Positions 1 to 7,415 of a stretch of DNA of 36,593 bases are shown here, one piece after another. The translations under genes and the position numbers were made by a program. Source of the stretch: an uncultured Tannerella sp. (GTDB taxonomy: Bacteria > Bacteroidota > Bacteroidia > Bacteroidales > Tannerellaceae); assembly GCA_938036405.1 (NCBI GenBank), contig CALHPT010000370.1, positions 1 to 36,593 on the forward strand, given 5' to 3'. Under the pieces are notes generated by a model, which was not told the DNA's origin, searched no databases, and worked only from the letters and a program-made list of their open reading frames with translations. The number at the start of each line of letters is the position of its first letter. The stretch's first letter is position 1.

Positions 1-2
1 TC

Positions 3-209
3 GGGCACACGCTCGTGCGCGAGGTCATGGTGCCGCGCACCGACATGGTGACCATTGACGCCGACACTCCCGCACCCTCCGCCCTGCGTCGCGTCGCCAC
101 GCCCCTCCCCGCCGACGCCGTCCTCTACGATCTCGCCGGTCGCCGCGTCGTGCGCCCGCGTCCCGGGCACATCTACCTCCGCGCCGGCCGCAAAGTCCTC
201 GCTCACTGA
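3..209 (+). CDS. Partial chimeric ORF: CorC/CNNM-like motif joined to a secreted-protein C-terminus
   Basis: The frame is open from the window edge and ends at a TGA at 207-209. The first residues read REVMVPRTDMVTID, which closely matches the segment that links the membrane domain to the CBS domains in CorC/CNNM hemolysin-type proteins (GldE in Bacteroidetes). No CBS domain follows. After about 25 residues the sequence becomes YDLAGRRVVRP...IYLRAGRKVL, a pattern typical of the last 25 residues of secreted Bacteroidales proteins. Both halves are in one frame, so this is either a decayed or recombined gene or an assembly chimera. The rest of the gene lies outside the window. The two motifs are seen directly; the fusion interpretation is inference. 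Confidence 0.45.
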   Translation, partial: GHTLVREVMVPRTDMVTIDADTPAPSALRRVATPLPADAVLYDLAGRRVVRPRPGHIYLRAGRKVLAH

Positions 210-355
210 GCGAGGAAGAGGGAAATCATTCACGCCAAGCCCCATAACTTGGCAACACCCGGCGGAAAGCCCCCAAACACTCCCTCACGCTGCTGACAAT
301 CAAATAAATAACGGAAAAACATTTTCATTTTTCACCATTAAATCATCCATGCGCC

Positions 356-784
356 ATGAAAGTCATTGCACTCTTTGGAAAAGGTGGTATCGGTAAGACC
401 ACAACACTGAACCTGCTCAACAACCTCATCAACCCCGATAACCCGATCACGGATGGAAAGGATCACAGACGCACTTTCACCTATAAAGGCAAAACCATAT
501 CCATCACCACTCCCGGAGATAACGAGACAGAAGTCAAGAAGAATATCCAGTATGTCCAAGACAAGAACTGCGACATTTTAGTCACTGCTTCGAGAACAAA
601 GGGGTATGGAAAGGATTGCTTAGAAAAGTTCTCCAAGAATATCCGCTGGATTAAAAAGAATGTCGCAGACCAACAAGAACAAGACCTCGTTAATAAGACG
701 CAGGCTGCCGACCTACAAGCAATAATTGACGATGTGATCAACCAATTAAACGCCAAGGAAGCCTCGGCTTCGCCCACTCCATAA
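356..784 (+). CDS. Small P-loop NTPase with a KGGxGKT (ParA/MinD-like) Walker A motif
   Basis: A 142-residue protein beginning MKVIALFGKGGIGKTTT, with the nucleotide-binding loop at residues 8-16. The first lysine of KGGIGKT gives the deviant Walker A form of ParA/MinD/NifH-type ATPases. A TTPGDN segment near residues 51-56 could be the magnesium-binding switch, and DILVTASRTKG near 73-83 follows a predicted beta strand. The C-terminal third is rich in Lys, Gln and Asp and probably helical. At this length it lacks most of a ParA fold. The gene is clearly more AT-rich than its neighbours, which suggests acquisition by transfer. No partner such as ParB is visible. Function is unknown: the NTPase call is firm, anything more specific is not. 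Confidence 0.7.
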   Translation: MKVIALFGKGGIGKTTTLNLLNNLINPDNPITDGKDHRRTFTYKGKTISITTPGDNETEVKKNIQYVQDKNCDILVTASRTKGYGKDCLEKFSKNIRWIKKNVADQQEQDLVNKTQAADLQAIIDDVINQLNAKEASASPTP

Positions 785-814
785 GGCAATTATTCCGATA
801 GAAAGGTCATTTTC

Positions 815-908
815 GGGTACATGACAAGCCGCTCATGTACCCGAAAACGCCAAAACGGGTACATGAGAAACCTATCATGTACCCAAAATCGCCAAAACGG
901 GTACATGA
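815..908. repeat. 42-bp tandem array of perfect 10-bp inverted repeats
   Basis: GGGTACATGA occurs at 815-824, 857-866 and 899-908, exactly 42 bp apart. In the first two units it is followed after 8 nt by its perfect complement TCATGTACCC (833-842 and 875-884). The 8-nt loops differ, while the inter-hairpin spacers are nearly the same. The third unit has only the left arm. The array ends about 30 bp before the ATG of the LytTR gene, so it could be an operator or leader element for that gene; this is not shown by the sequence. Confidence 0.85.
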
Positions 909-937
909 GAAGCCCGCCCCCCAAGCCCAATGACACT

Positions 938-1291
938 ATGGAAAGACTCAAAATCTCCACCTCCGTCGGACTTTTCCGCGTGCCCACCGACGATATTGCC
1001 TACATCGAGGCCTCCGGCAACTACTGCGACGTGCATCTCTTCAACGGCGAATCCGTGACGATGACCTTTCAGTTGCACTACTTCGTCGAAGTCCTCGGCA
1101 TGCTGCAACAGAATTTCTTTCTACGCGTGGGCAAAAGCCTGATCGTGAACAAAAATTTCGTTTACGCCATCAACGTCACCAATCAAGAACTGAAACTCAT
1201 GGACTATCGCGCCCACCGCAGTTTCAGACTCAGCGCTTCGAAGGAAGCCCTCAAAGAATTGAAGAGCGTTTTGGAACTCGAACACAAATGA
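938..1291 (+). CDS. Stand-alone LytTR DNA-binding regulator
   Basis: A 117-residue protein that is almost entirely a LytTR domain. It starts MERLKISTSVGLFRVPTDDI, followed by YIEASGNYCDV, the characteristic LytTR strand, then FLRVGKSLIVNKNFV and a C-terminal basic strand and helix. There is no receiver or membrane domain, so it is not a classical two-component regulator. The frame is open further upstream, but that extension runs through the inverted-repeat array and has no family similarity; ATG 938 is therefore preferred. Its stop overlaps the next start (ATGA), implying translational coupling with the membrane protein that follows. Bacteroidetes often pair a small LytTR protein with a membrane protein that controls it, which fits here but is inference. 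Confidence 0.85.
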   Translation: MERLKISTSVGLFRVPTDDIAYIEASGNYCDVHLFNGESVTMTFQLHYFVEVLGMLQQNFFLRVGKSLIVNKNFVYAINVTNQELKLMDYRAHRSFRLSASKEALKELKSVLELEHK

Positions 1292-2268
1292 CCATGGAAC
1301 ACACCGAAGACAACCACCTCCAAGAGCAGCCCCTCTTCACGATCGAGCACGAAACCGACGACCCCACCGCACAAGCCGTGGGCGAAGCCCCCATCATCAC
1401 CATCGAGCGCTACAATGTGGAGGACGAACGGCAGCTCCCCCCCGCGGTGAAAAAGCGCAGCGCCCTCCAAACGTGGAGCCTCCGCCTCCTGTGGTTCGTT
1501 AGCGCCGCCGTGCTCCTCGTCGGCCTCTACGCCGCCACGCGCCTATACAACTATTATTACAACCTCGGCGTGAGCATCTCCGTCTCGCCCCAGGACAACC
1601 TCCGCAAACTCGACCACATGCGCGTGGAAAACGGCCCCTCGGAAGTGTTACTCAAGCGCGACTCCGTGCTCGGCGTGGCGCTCGACATCTACGAGTGGCA
1701 CAACGTCAAGGCCGAACTCACCCTCGCCGAGCCCGACACCGCCGACCACAACGTGCTCCTCTACACCCGCACCGCCGACTACACCGCCACCGGCGAATAC
1801 ATCGGCTCGTTGGTCGTAGACGGCGAGGAGAAACAGCGCGACGTCTCGCGTCTCGGCTACTGCGCCCTCAAAAACGGGCACGCCGTCATCGGCATCTCGC
1901 GCTTCGACGACCTCCGGCGCGCCATGGTCGACGCCGACGGCTCCTACTTCCGCCAGTTTGTCCTCGTTTCCGACGGCCAACTCCCCACGCGCTTCACCCT
2001 CCACGGCAAAGTGGAGCGCAAAGCCCTCGTTCGCACCGCCGACGACCGCCTTTGCGTCGTCGCCACTCACCACCCCGAAACCCTTTGGAGCTTTGCCGAC
2101 GCCTTGCGCGAATACGGCTACGTCGATGCCATCTATCTCACCGGCGGTAACCAAAGCGGCTTCTACCGCGCCCCCGACGGCACGCCCCATTTCACCGAAG
2201 AAGCCGCTCGCTATCGTACTGACAAGCACCACGGCGTCGCCCCTTGGCTCGTGCTCCGCAAACGATAA
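1288..2268 (+). CDS. Membrane-anchored protein with a phosphodiester-glycosidase (NAGPA)-like domain
   Basis: A 326-residue protein. Residues 1-60 are acidic and hydrophilic, about 66-84 form one transmembrane helix (LLWFVSAAVLLVGLYAATRL), and the remainder should lie outside the cytoplasm. The exported part, with GYCALKNGHAVIGISRFDD and YGYVDAIYLTGGNQSGFYR, resembles the phosphodiester-glycosidase fold (PF09992), in which the equivalent last motif is usually NLDGGGS. Here it is YLTGGNQS, so activity is uncertain. ATG 1288 overlaps the LytTR stop; ATG 1294 is an equally good start. The cytoplasmic tail plus coupling to LytTR suggests a membrane sensor or anti-regulator, but this is speculative. 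The last codons fall within the first copy of an 87-88 bp tandem repeat. Confidence 0.6.
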   Translation: MTMEHTEDNHLQEQPLFTIEHETDDPTAQAVGEAPIITIERYNVEDERQLPPAVKKRSALQTWSLRLLWFVSAAVLLVGLYAATRLYNYYYNLGVSISVSPQDNLRKLDHMRVENGPSEVLLKRDSVLGVALDIYEWHNVKAELTLAEPDTADHNVLLYTRTADYTATGEYIGSLVVDGEEKQRDVSRLGYCALKNGHAVIGISRFDDLRRAMVDADGSYFRQFVLVSDGQLPTRFTLHGKVERKALVRTADDRLCVVATHHPETLWSFADALREYGYVDAIYLTGGNQSGFYRAPDGTPHFTEEAARYRTDKHHGVAPWLVLRKR

Positions 2269-2458
2269 GCCCCAACGCCGCCCGAAAGCGGCCACTGACG
2301 GGCGCACCGACAAGTACCACGGCATCGCCCCTTGGCTCGTACTCCGCAAACAATACCCCCAACGCTGCCCGAAATCACCCACTGACGGGCGCACCGACAA
2401 GCACCACGGCGTCGCACCTTGGCTCGTGCTCCGCAAACGATAAGCCACAACGCTGCCC
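2221..2458 (+). repeat. 87-88 bp tandem repeat containing the 3' end of the preceding gene
   Basis: Near-identical units begin at 2221, 2309 and 2396; the third is incomplete. The first contains the final codons (DKHHGVAPWLVLRKR, then stop) of the phosphodiester-glycosidase-like gene, and the other two are downstream copies outside the reading frame. This is a local duplication of a gene tail, not a separate gene. Confidence 0.85.
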
Positions 2459-2474
2459 CGCAAAACACCACAAA

Positions 2475-2517
2475 GGTTCATCCGACTGCCCCTCGCGCGT
2501 CGGATGAACCCTTTTTT
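2475..2517 (+). terminator. Rho-independent terminator
   Basis: A perfect 12-bp stem (GGTTCATCCGAC at 2475-2486 with GTCGGATGAACC at 2499-2510) around a 12-nt loop, followed by a run of six T. It lies after the gene-tail repeat array and should end the LytTR-membrane protein transcript. Confidence 0.85.
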
Positions 2518-2727
2518 ATCCCTCGGCCACAGAAGTACTCACCCCATCGTGACCACCAACCCTCACGCGCTGCCCCCACACCCCAAACACCCCCGACGCC
2601 GCCCGAAATCGCGCCCCTTCTCCCTCCTCGAAACCCCACAAAATCACCCATTTGCGCGGCCGGAGAAAGCCGCGAGCGACAATTCATACAGCAAACCCAC
2701 CATTTCATACAACGCCCCTCCAAAAGT

Positions 2728-2758
2728 TTTGCCCCTCACCGGCGCCTACTTACTTTTG
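2728..2758 (+). promoter_or_regulatory. Consensus Bacteroides-type promoter
   Basis: TTTG at 2728-2731 and TACTTTTG at 2751-2758 with exactly 19 nt between them, matching the Bacteroides primary sigma factor consensus (-33 TTTG, -7 TAnnTTTG). It should drive the exported protein gene at 2807 and probably the one at 3182. The 2518-2727 stretch before it contains no recognisable gene. Confidence 0.8.
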
Positions 2759-2806
2759 CATTGTCATCAAGACAGCAACGAAATACAAATCAAAAAATAG
2801 AAGACA

Positions 2807-3151
2807 ATGAAAAAAGCAATTTTCGCGCTGATGATGGTTGCAGCAACCTCCACCGCAAGTTTCGCAAAGGTCAACAACACGCAGGCAAAAGCCGTGGTCA
2901 AAGAAGTGGCACAAGCCGTCAAAGACGCACCCGCCGGCACCACCTACGGCGTAGTCGAGGCCAACAAGCAACACATCGTGTTCAACACCCCCTTCGGCCG
3001 CATCACCGTCAACAAAAACGACGACGGCACCTACTCCTGCATGGGCATGAACGCCAAAGTGCTCTCCGCCAAAAACCGCGTCTACAAGATCCAAACCTCC
3101 CTCGGCACCTTCAGCGTCAACACACGCAAGGGCACCGTCACTAAGCACTAA
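2807..3151 (+). CDS. Small exported protein of unknown function
   Basis: A 114-residue protein with a clear signal peptide (MKKAIFALMMVAATSTASFA, cleavage probably after residue 20). The mature part is about 94 residues, rich in Lys, Thr and Val, with alternating hydrophobic residues (YGVVEANKQHIVFNTPFGRI) that suggest a small beta-rich fold. It has one cysteine and no lipobox, so it is probably periplasmic. It lies 49 bp downstream of a consensus promoter and 30 bp before a second exported protein, so the two are likely co-transcribed. No family was recognised. Confidence 0.7.
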   Translation: MKKAIFALMMVAATSTASFAKVNNTQAKAVVKEVAQAVKDAPAGTTYGVVEANKQHIVFNTPFGRITVNKNDDGTYSCMGMNAKVLSAKNRVYKIQTSLGTFSVNTRKGTVTKH

Positions 3152-3181
3152 ACCCACGTCAAACACCCAACGCCCGAAACC

Positions 3182-3829
3182 ATGAAGAAGCTCTTTCTCC
3201 TCTTCGCGCTCCTCATCTCGGCCGTGCAACTGAGTTTTGCCGACTCCGCCCTCACCTCCACCGAGTTCTACAAGGCCTATCTCGACGTGCCCATCGTCAA
3301 AGCCGCCGCCGATCAGCCCAACCACCTCTCCGAAGCGGCCAAGGCCTACCTCTTCGATGAGGCAAATCCCCTCGATGTCAAGCTGGCGCTCATCAACGCC
3401 GTGGGCTGGGAGTTCGAAGGCCTCACCGCCTACAAGGACTACCTCAACTATTGCATCCAACACTTCCCCAAACACAAGTACGGCATCGCCCCCGGCAAGC
3501 GCGTCACGCAGCAAGACGTCTTCAAACACGCCTCACCCGAACAGAAGGCCGTGCTTGTCTACCTCAGTGCGATGAGCAATTACTTCAACACCGCCGCGAT
3601 GAGCAAAATGGTGCGCATGGCCATGACCACACCGCGCACCGACAAACAATCGTTCATGCTCGCCGTCGGACTGGTCAAAGCGCAGATCGCGCTAAACAAC
3701 GACTGGGCAGAGGTCTATCCCACGGTGCATGCCTGCGTCAACAAGCCCCGCATCAAAGACATGCGCCCCGAAGCCATCGACATCGTGATGGAATACATCA
3801 ACGAATACGAAAAATACACCCACAAATAG
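3182..3829 (+). CDS. Exported mostly helical protein of unknown function
   Basis: A 215-residue protein starting MKKLFLLFALLISAVQLSFA, a typical signal peptide with predicted cleavage near residue 20. The mature part is mostly alpha-helical with many Ala, Tyr and Lys residues, and ends in an acidic tyrosine-rich helix (VMEYINEYEKYTHK). One cysteine occurs mid-protein (NYCIQHF) and another near the C-terminus (HACVNK). No enzyme motif was recognised. It follows the previous exported protein by 30 bp and probably shares its promoter; a terminator at 4024-4065 follows. Confidence 0.7.
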   Translation: MKKLFLLFALLISAVQLSFADSALTSTEFYKAYLDVPIVKAAADQPNHLSEAAKAYLFDEANPLDVKLALINAVGWEFEGLTAYKDYLNYCIQHFPKHKYGIAPGKRVTQQDVFKHASPEQKAVLVYLSAMSNYFNTAAMSKMVRMAMTTPRTDKQSFMLAVGLVKAQIALNNDWAEVYPTVHACVNKPRIKDMRPEAIDIVMEYINEYEKYTHK

Positions 3830-4023
3830 TCATCCCAACCCGTTAACCTTCCCCCTTTTCCGACCCTGAATCTACCACGGAACTCCACTTCCGCGCCGTC
3901 CGACAGCGGTTGGCCACGGCCGCGCAACGAAAACCGCCTCCGCCCACGCGGAGAGCGGCACCCACTCGCCGACGAGCTGAGGGCAAGTTTTCGACGGATT
4001 TCCGCCCCATGATCCCCTTTTTC

Positions 4024-4065
4024 GGTGCATCCCACAGCGCGCGTGCTGTCGGATGCACCTTTTTT
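4024..4065 (+). terminator. Rho-independent terminator
   Basis: A 15-bp stem with one mismatch (4024-4038 pairs with 4045-4059) and a 6-nt loop, followed by six T. It lies in the 3830-4455 gap downstream of the two exported proteins. Its CATCC...GGATG core resembles the terminator at 2475-2517. Nothing else resembling a gene was seen in this gap. Confidence 0.8.
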
Positions 4066-4274
4066 CATCGCCCCGCGCCTGCCGATCTGCGAGCACAAGC
4101 CTACCGCCCTCCCCAAAAAGCCCAAGAAAAACGCCAAAACGATGACCGAAATCTCCCAAAATCCACCCCTATTCTCGGCCACGCTCGCTCCGCTGTCCCC
4201 CGCCAAAACTCCACAACTTGCGCACTCGGCGTGAAAAAACGGACTACTTTTGGGCCAATTCCAAAATAAAATCC

Positions 4275-4282
4275 TAACTTTG
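4275..4282 (+). promoter_or_regulatory. Possible dnaN promoter -7 element
   Basis: TAACTTTG matches TAnnTTTG and lies 173 bp before the dnaN start. A TTTG sits upstream at 4249-4252, but the 22-nt gap is longer than the usual 19. A second match, TACTTTTG at 4245-4252, is an alternative. Confidence 0.45.
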
Positions 4283-4455
4283 TCGCAGAGCCACCCGTTT
4301 CCGCTCATTTTTTTCGCGTCGCCTTTGCGCCGAAATCCGCGACGAAGGTGGCCTTGCCGCTGTCCCCGCGCCACCGCTGCGCCGCCGGACGCGCACCCCG
4401 CGCCCCAAAACGCACATCCGCCCTCAGATAGTAGAATATAAGTTTAGCCCACGAT

Positions 4456-5580
4456 ATGAAGTTCGCCATTTCCAGCAGCATCCTTTCGCAGCGTCTCCAG
4501 ACGCTCGGTCGCGTCATCGCGTCGAAAAACAGCATGCCCATCCTGGACAATTTCCTTTTCCAAGTCCACAACAACCAACTCGAGCTCACGGCTTCGGACA
4601 GCGAGCTCACCCTCCACACCACCCTCGAGCTGATCGAGAGCGATGGTCCCATCGACTTCACCGTCAACGCCAAGACCATTCAGGAGGCCATCAAGGAAAT
4701 CCCCGAACAGCCCCTCGAATTCAACGTCGACCCCGACAACCTCGACATCACCATCACCTATCAGAACGGGCACTACAACCTCGTGGGTCAAAACGCCCAG
4801 GAATACCCCCTCACTCCCGAGTTGGACGGCGAAATCTCGACCCTCGGCGCCGATGCCGCGCGCCTTTTCTCGGGCATCAACCGCGCGCTCTTCGCCGCCG
4901 CCGACGATCCCCTCCGCCCCGTGATGAACGGTGTGTTCTTCGACTTCAACGCCGAAGGCCTCGCCGTGGTGGCCTCCGACGGTCGCAAACTTTCGTGCAC
5001 CCGCCTGCTCGACATCCAGACCGACACCCCCGCCTCGTTCATCCTCCACAAGAAGCCGGCCAACATCGTGCGCAACATCTTGCAGAAAGAAGTGGGCGAC
5101 GTCACCATCCGCTTCAACGGTCGCAACGCCGTCATCGCCTCTGAGTGCTACGACCTCTCCTGCCGCTTGATCGAGGGCAAATTCCCCAACTACAACAGCG
5201 TCATTCCCAAGGACAACCCCAACCTCGTCACGCTCAACCGCGCGGCGATGATCTCCGCCCTGCGCCGCGTGCTCATTTTCTCCAACGCCGGCAGCCCCCT
5301 CGTGAAGCTCCACATCGAGTCCGGCCGCATCATCCTCTCCACCCGCGATGCCGACTACGGTCGCGCCGGCGAAGAAGCCGTGGCCTGCCAATATGAAGGC
5401 CACCCGATGAACATCGGCTTCAAAGGCACCCTCCTCATGGAACTGCTCAACAACCTCGAAGGCGACGAAATCGTGGTGCAACTCGCCGATCCCTCGCGCG
5501 CCGGCATCATCGTCCCCGCCGAACAGCAGGACAACGAGCACGTACTCATGCTCCTCATGCCCATGATGCTCAACGAATAA
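4456..5580 (+). CDS. dnaN: DNA polymerase III beta subunit (sliding clamp)
   Basis: A 374-residue protein, the usual length for a bacterial beta clamp. It starts MKFAISSSILSQRLQTLGRV and continues SKNSMPILDNFLF, the conserved first-domain opening; AASDGRKLSCTRL is in the second domain, and the end is HVLMLLMPMML, the expected C-terminal strand. The clamp is a ring-shaped dimer that holds the replicative polymerase on DNA and recruits repair proteins. In many Bacteroidales dnaN is followed at once by a DnaQ-like exonuclease gene and then coaBC (from memory); here nearly 600 bp of non-coding DNA lies between dnaN and coaBC. Third positions are strongly C-rich, consistent with high expression. 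Confidence 0.97.
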   Translation: MKFAISSSILSQRLQTLGRVIASKNSMPILDNFLFQVHNNQLELTASDSELTLHTTLELIESDGPIDFTVNAKTIQEAIKEIPEQPLEFNVDPDNLDITITYQNGHYNLVGQNAQEYPLTPELDGEISTLGADAARLFSGINRALFAAADDPLRPVMNGVFFDFNAEGLAVVASDGRKLSCTRLLDIQTDTPASFILHKKPANIVRNILQKEVGDVTIRFNGRNAVIASECYDLSCRLIEGKFPNYNSVIPKDNPNLVTLNRAAMISALRRVLIFSNAGSPLVKLHIESGRIILSTRDADYGRAGEEAVACQYEGHPMNIGFKGTLLMELLNNLEGDEIVVQLADPSRAGIIVPAEQQDNEHVLMLLMPMMLNE

Positions 5581-6176
5581 GCCATCCGCGCGACCAACGG
5601 TAGTCCGCTCGCCGCTCAACGATAGCTCCTGCGCCGCGCGATGAAGGGCGCCCTGCGCGTCCGAACCGCACCTTTCGGCACGAAGCCCCCTGCCTTCTCG
5701 GCAAAAGGCTTCCACTTTCGACAAAAAGCCCTCGGTTTTTGACGAAAAACGGTGCACTTTTCGCCTCCCTTTTCCACCGTGAAGGCTCCACCCGACGGCC
5801 ACAAGCCGAACGGCATCGGGCACAACACCTCGGCGACACAGCGAAAGCCCACCGCTGACGAGGCGACAACGATCGTGCACACAGCCGAAAGCCGTAGCCA
5901 CTCGGTCGAAAGCCGTGCCACACGCGCTGCCCTACCGCTCCGCGCCCTCCATTCCCCCTCCATTTCCCCCACACACCACGCCGGCCATCAGGACTCTCGA
6001 GTTCGAGGGCCGGCGTGTTGCATTTTCGCCCCGCAGCCGGCGCACGCCGCACCGCCCGTTCGTCAGCGACAGCCCCCTACGGCGCGCCCCACTCCTTATT
6101 TATCTCTCCTCTCGGCTCCCCCTCCCCCCGAGGCAAAGCCCCAAGCGCGCCCTCGTTCGCGCCCCCACCTCGCCCC
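5581..6176. other. Long gap between dnaN and coaBC without a convincing gene
   Basis: Open frames exist on both strands but all have low-complexity Arg/Pro/Ser composition and no recognisable domain, as expected from C-rich DNA. A loosely periodic stretch with TTTTTGACGAAAAAC-like motifs lies around 5700-5760. The only clear structure is the hairpin at 5977-6017. Confidence 0.6.
5977..6017 (+). terminator. Strong hairpin, possible dnaN terminator
   Basis: CACGCCGGCC (5977-5986) pairs perfectly with GGCCGGCGTG (6008-6017), and an inner CTCGA/TCGAG stem lies at 5996-6007. Only a weak T-rich tail follows, so termination is possible but not certain. Confidence 0.5.
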
Positions 6177-7412
6177 ATGTCCAGCGTCCAACACTCGCCC
6201 CTCGCCGGCCGCCACATCGTGCTCGGCATCACCGGCAGCATCGCCGCCTACAAAGCCTGCACCCTCGTCCGCCTACTCGTGCGCCAAGGCGCCGAAGTGC
6301 AAGTGGTCATCACGCCCGCCGGCAAAGAGTTCGTCACCCCCCTCACCCTCGCCACCCTTTCGCAACGCGCTGTGGTGAGCGAATTTTTCGACCGCCGCGA
6401 CGGCAGTTGGCACAGCCACGTCGATCTCGGTCTGTGGGCCGACGTTTTCGTCATTGCCCCCGCCTCGGCCGCCACGCTCGGCAAGATGGCGCACGGCATC
6501 GCCGACAACATGCTGCTCACCACCTACCTCTCGATGAAGGCCCCCACCTTCGTCGCCCCGGCCATGGACCTCGACATGTATGCGCACCCCGCGACGCAGG
6601 CTAACCTCGATCGCTTGCGCTCCTTCGGCAACAGGATCATCGAGCCGGCCGAGGGCGAGCTGGCCAGCACACTCGTGGGCCGTGGTCGGATGGAGGAGCC
6701 GGAACGCATCATCGATGTGCTCGCGGCTGCACTCAACGACGAGGGCGACCTCACCGGGCGGACCGTCCTCATTACTGCCGGGCCAACCTATGAGAAGATC
6801 GATCCCGTACGCTTCATCGGCAACTATTCCTCGGGTAAGATGGGGTTTGCCCTCGCCGAGGCCTGTGCACGCCGAGGTGCCGAGGTGCGACTCGTAGCCG
6901 GGCCGGTCGCACTGGGCACGATACATCCGCACATCGTCCGTACCGACGTTGAATCGGCCGACGAAATGTATGACGCTGCTACCGCGCTCTTCCCCGAGTG
7001 CGACATCGCCATACTGGCTGCCGCCGTCGCTGATTATAGGCCCCGTACAGCAGCGGAGGCCAAAATCAAACGTGAAGAAACGGGCGACCTCACCCTGCCC
7101 CTCGTCTCCAACCGCGACATAGCCGCCGAACTGGGCCGCCGCAAGCGTCCCGACCAACGCCTCGTGGGCTTCGCACTCGAGACGAACGATGCACGCGCAC
7201 ACGCTGAGGACAAGCTACGGCGTAAACGTCTCGACCTCATTGTCCTCAACTCCCTGCAAGACACGGGCGCTGGCTTCGGCGTCGACACGAACAAGATCAC
7301 CGTGATCGATACCCGCGACAACGCCCGAGATTTCCCGCTCAAGAGCAAGAAAGAGCTGGCCGACGACATCATCGACTGCCTGCTCCCCGTTGTCCCCCCT
7401 AAAAAAGAGTAA
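6177..7412 (+). CDS. coaBC: Bifunctional phosphopantothenoylcysteine decarboxylase / phosphopantothenate-cysteine ligase
   Basis: A 411-residue enzyme for two steps of coenzyme A synthesis: joining cysteine to 4'-phosphopantothenate (CoaB) and decarboxylating the product (CoaC). The flavoprotein CoaC half has GITGSIAAYKA near residue 20 and APAMDLDMYAHP, the Bacteroidales version of the PxMN active-site loop. The CoaB half starts near residue 196 with VLITAGPTYEKIDPVRFI and NYSSGKMG. The frame is open upstream of 6177, but the upstream part is Pro/Arg-rich with no similarity, so ATG 6177 is chosen. Codon choice shifts inside the gene: before about 6600 third positions are strongly C-biased, afterwards they are mixed. 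It is followed after 3 bp by the DUF4835 gene. Confidence 0.96.
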   Translation: MSSVQHSPLAGRHIVLGITGSIAAYKACTLVRLLVRQGAEVQVVITPAGKEFVTPLTLATLSQRAVVSEFFDRRDGSWHSHVDLGLWADVFVIAPASAATLGKMAHGIADNMLLTTYLSMKAPTFVAPAMDLDMYAHPATQANLDRLRSFGNRIIEPAEGELASTLVGRGRMEEPERIIDVLAAALNDEGDLTGRTVLITAGPTYEKIDPVRFIGNYSSGKMGFALAEACARRGAEVRLVAGPVALGTIHPHIVRTDVESADEMYDAATALFPECDIAILAAAVADYRPRTAAEAKIKREETGDLTLPLVSNRDIAAELGRRKRPDQRLVGFALETNDARAHAEDKLRRKRLDLIVLNSLQDTGAGFGVDTNKITVIDTRDNARDFPLKSKKELADDIIDCLLPVVPPKKE

Positions 7413-7415
7413 ACA

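Noticed and set aside
821..1291. Longer LytTR protein starting at 821
   Set aside because: The extra N-terminus is translated from the palindromic repeat array and has no domain similarity; ATG 938 begins the LytTR domain.
4444..5901. 485-residue minus-strand ORF opposite dnaN
   Set aside because: It is the antisense frame of dnaN, kept open by high GC content; no domain is recognisable.
5752..6378. Gene in the dnaN-coaBC gap
   Set aside because: The frame is Pro/Ser/Arg-rich without a domain and overlaps the start of coaBC in another frame.
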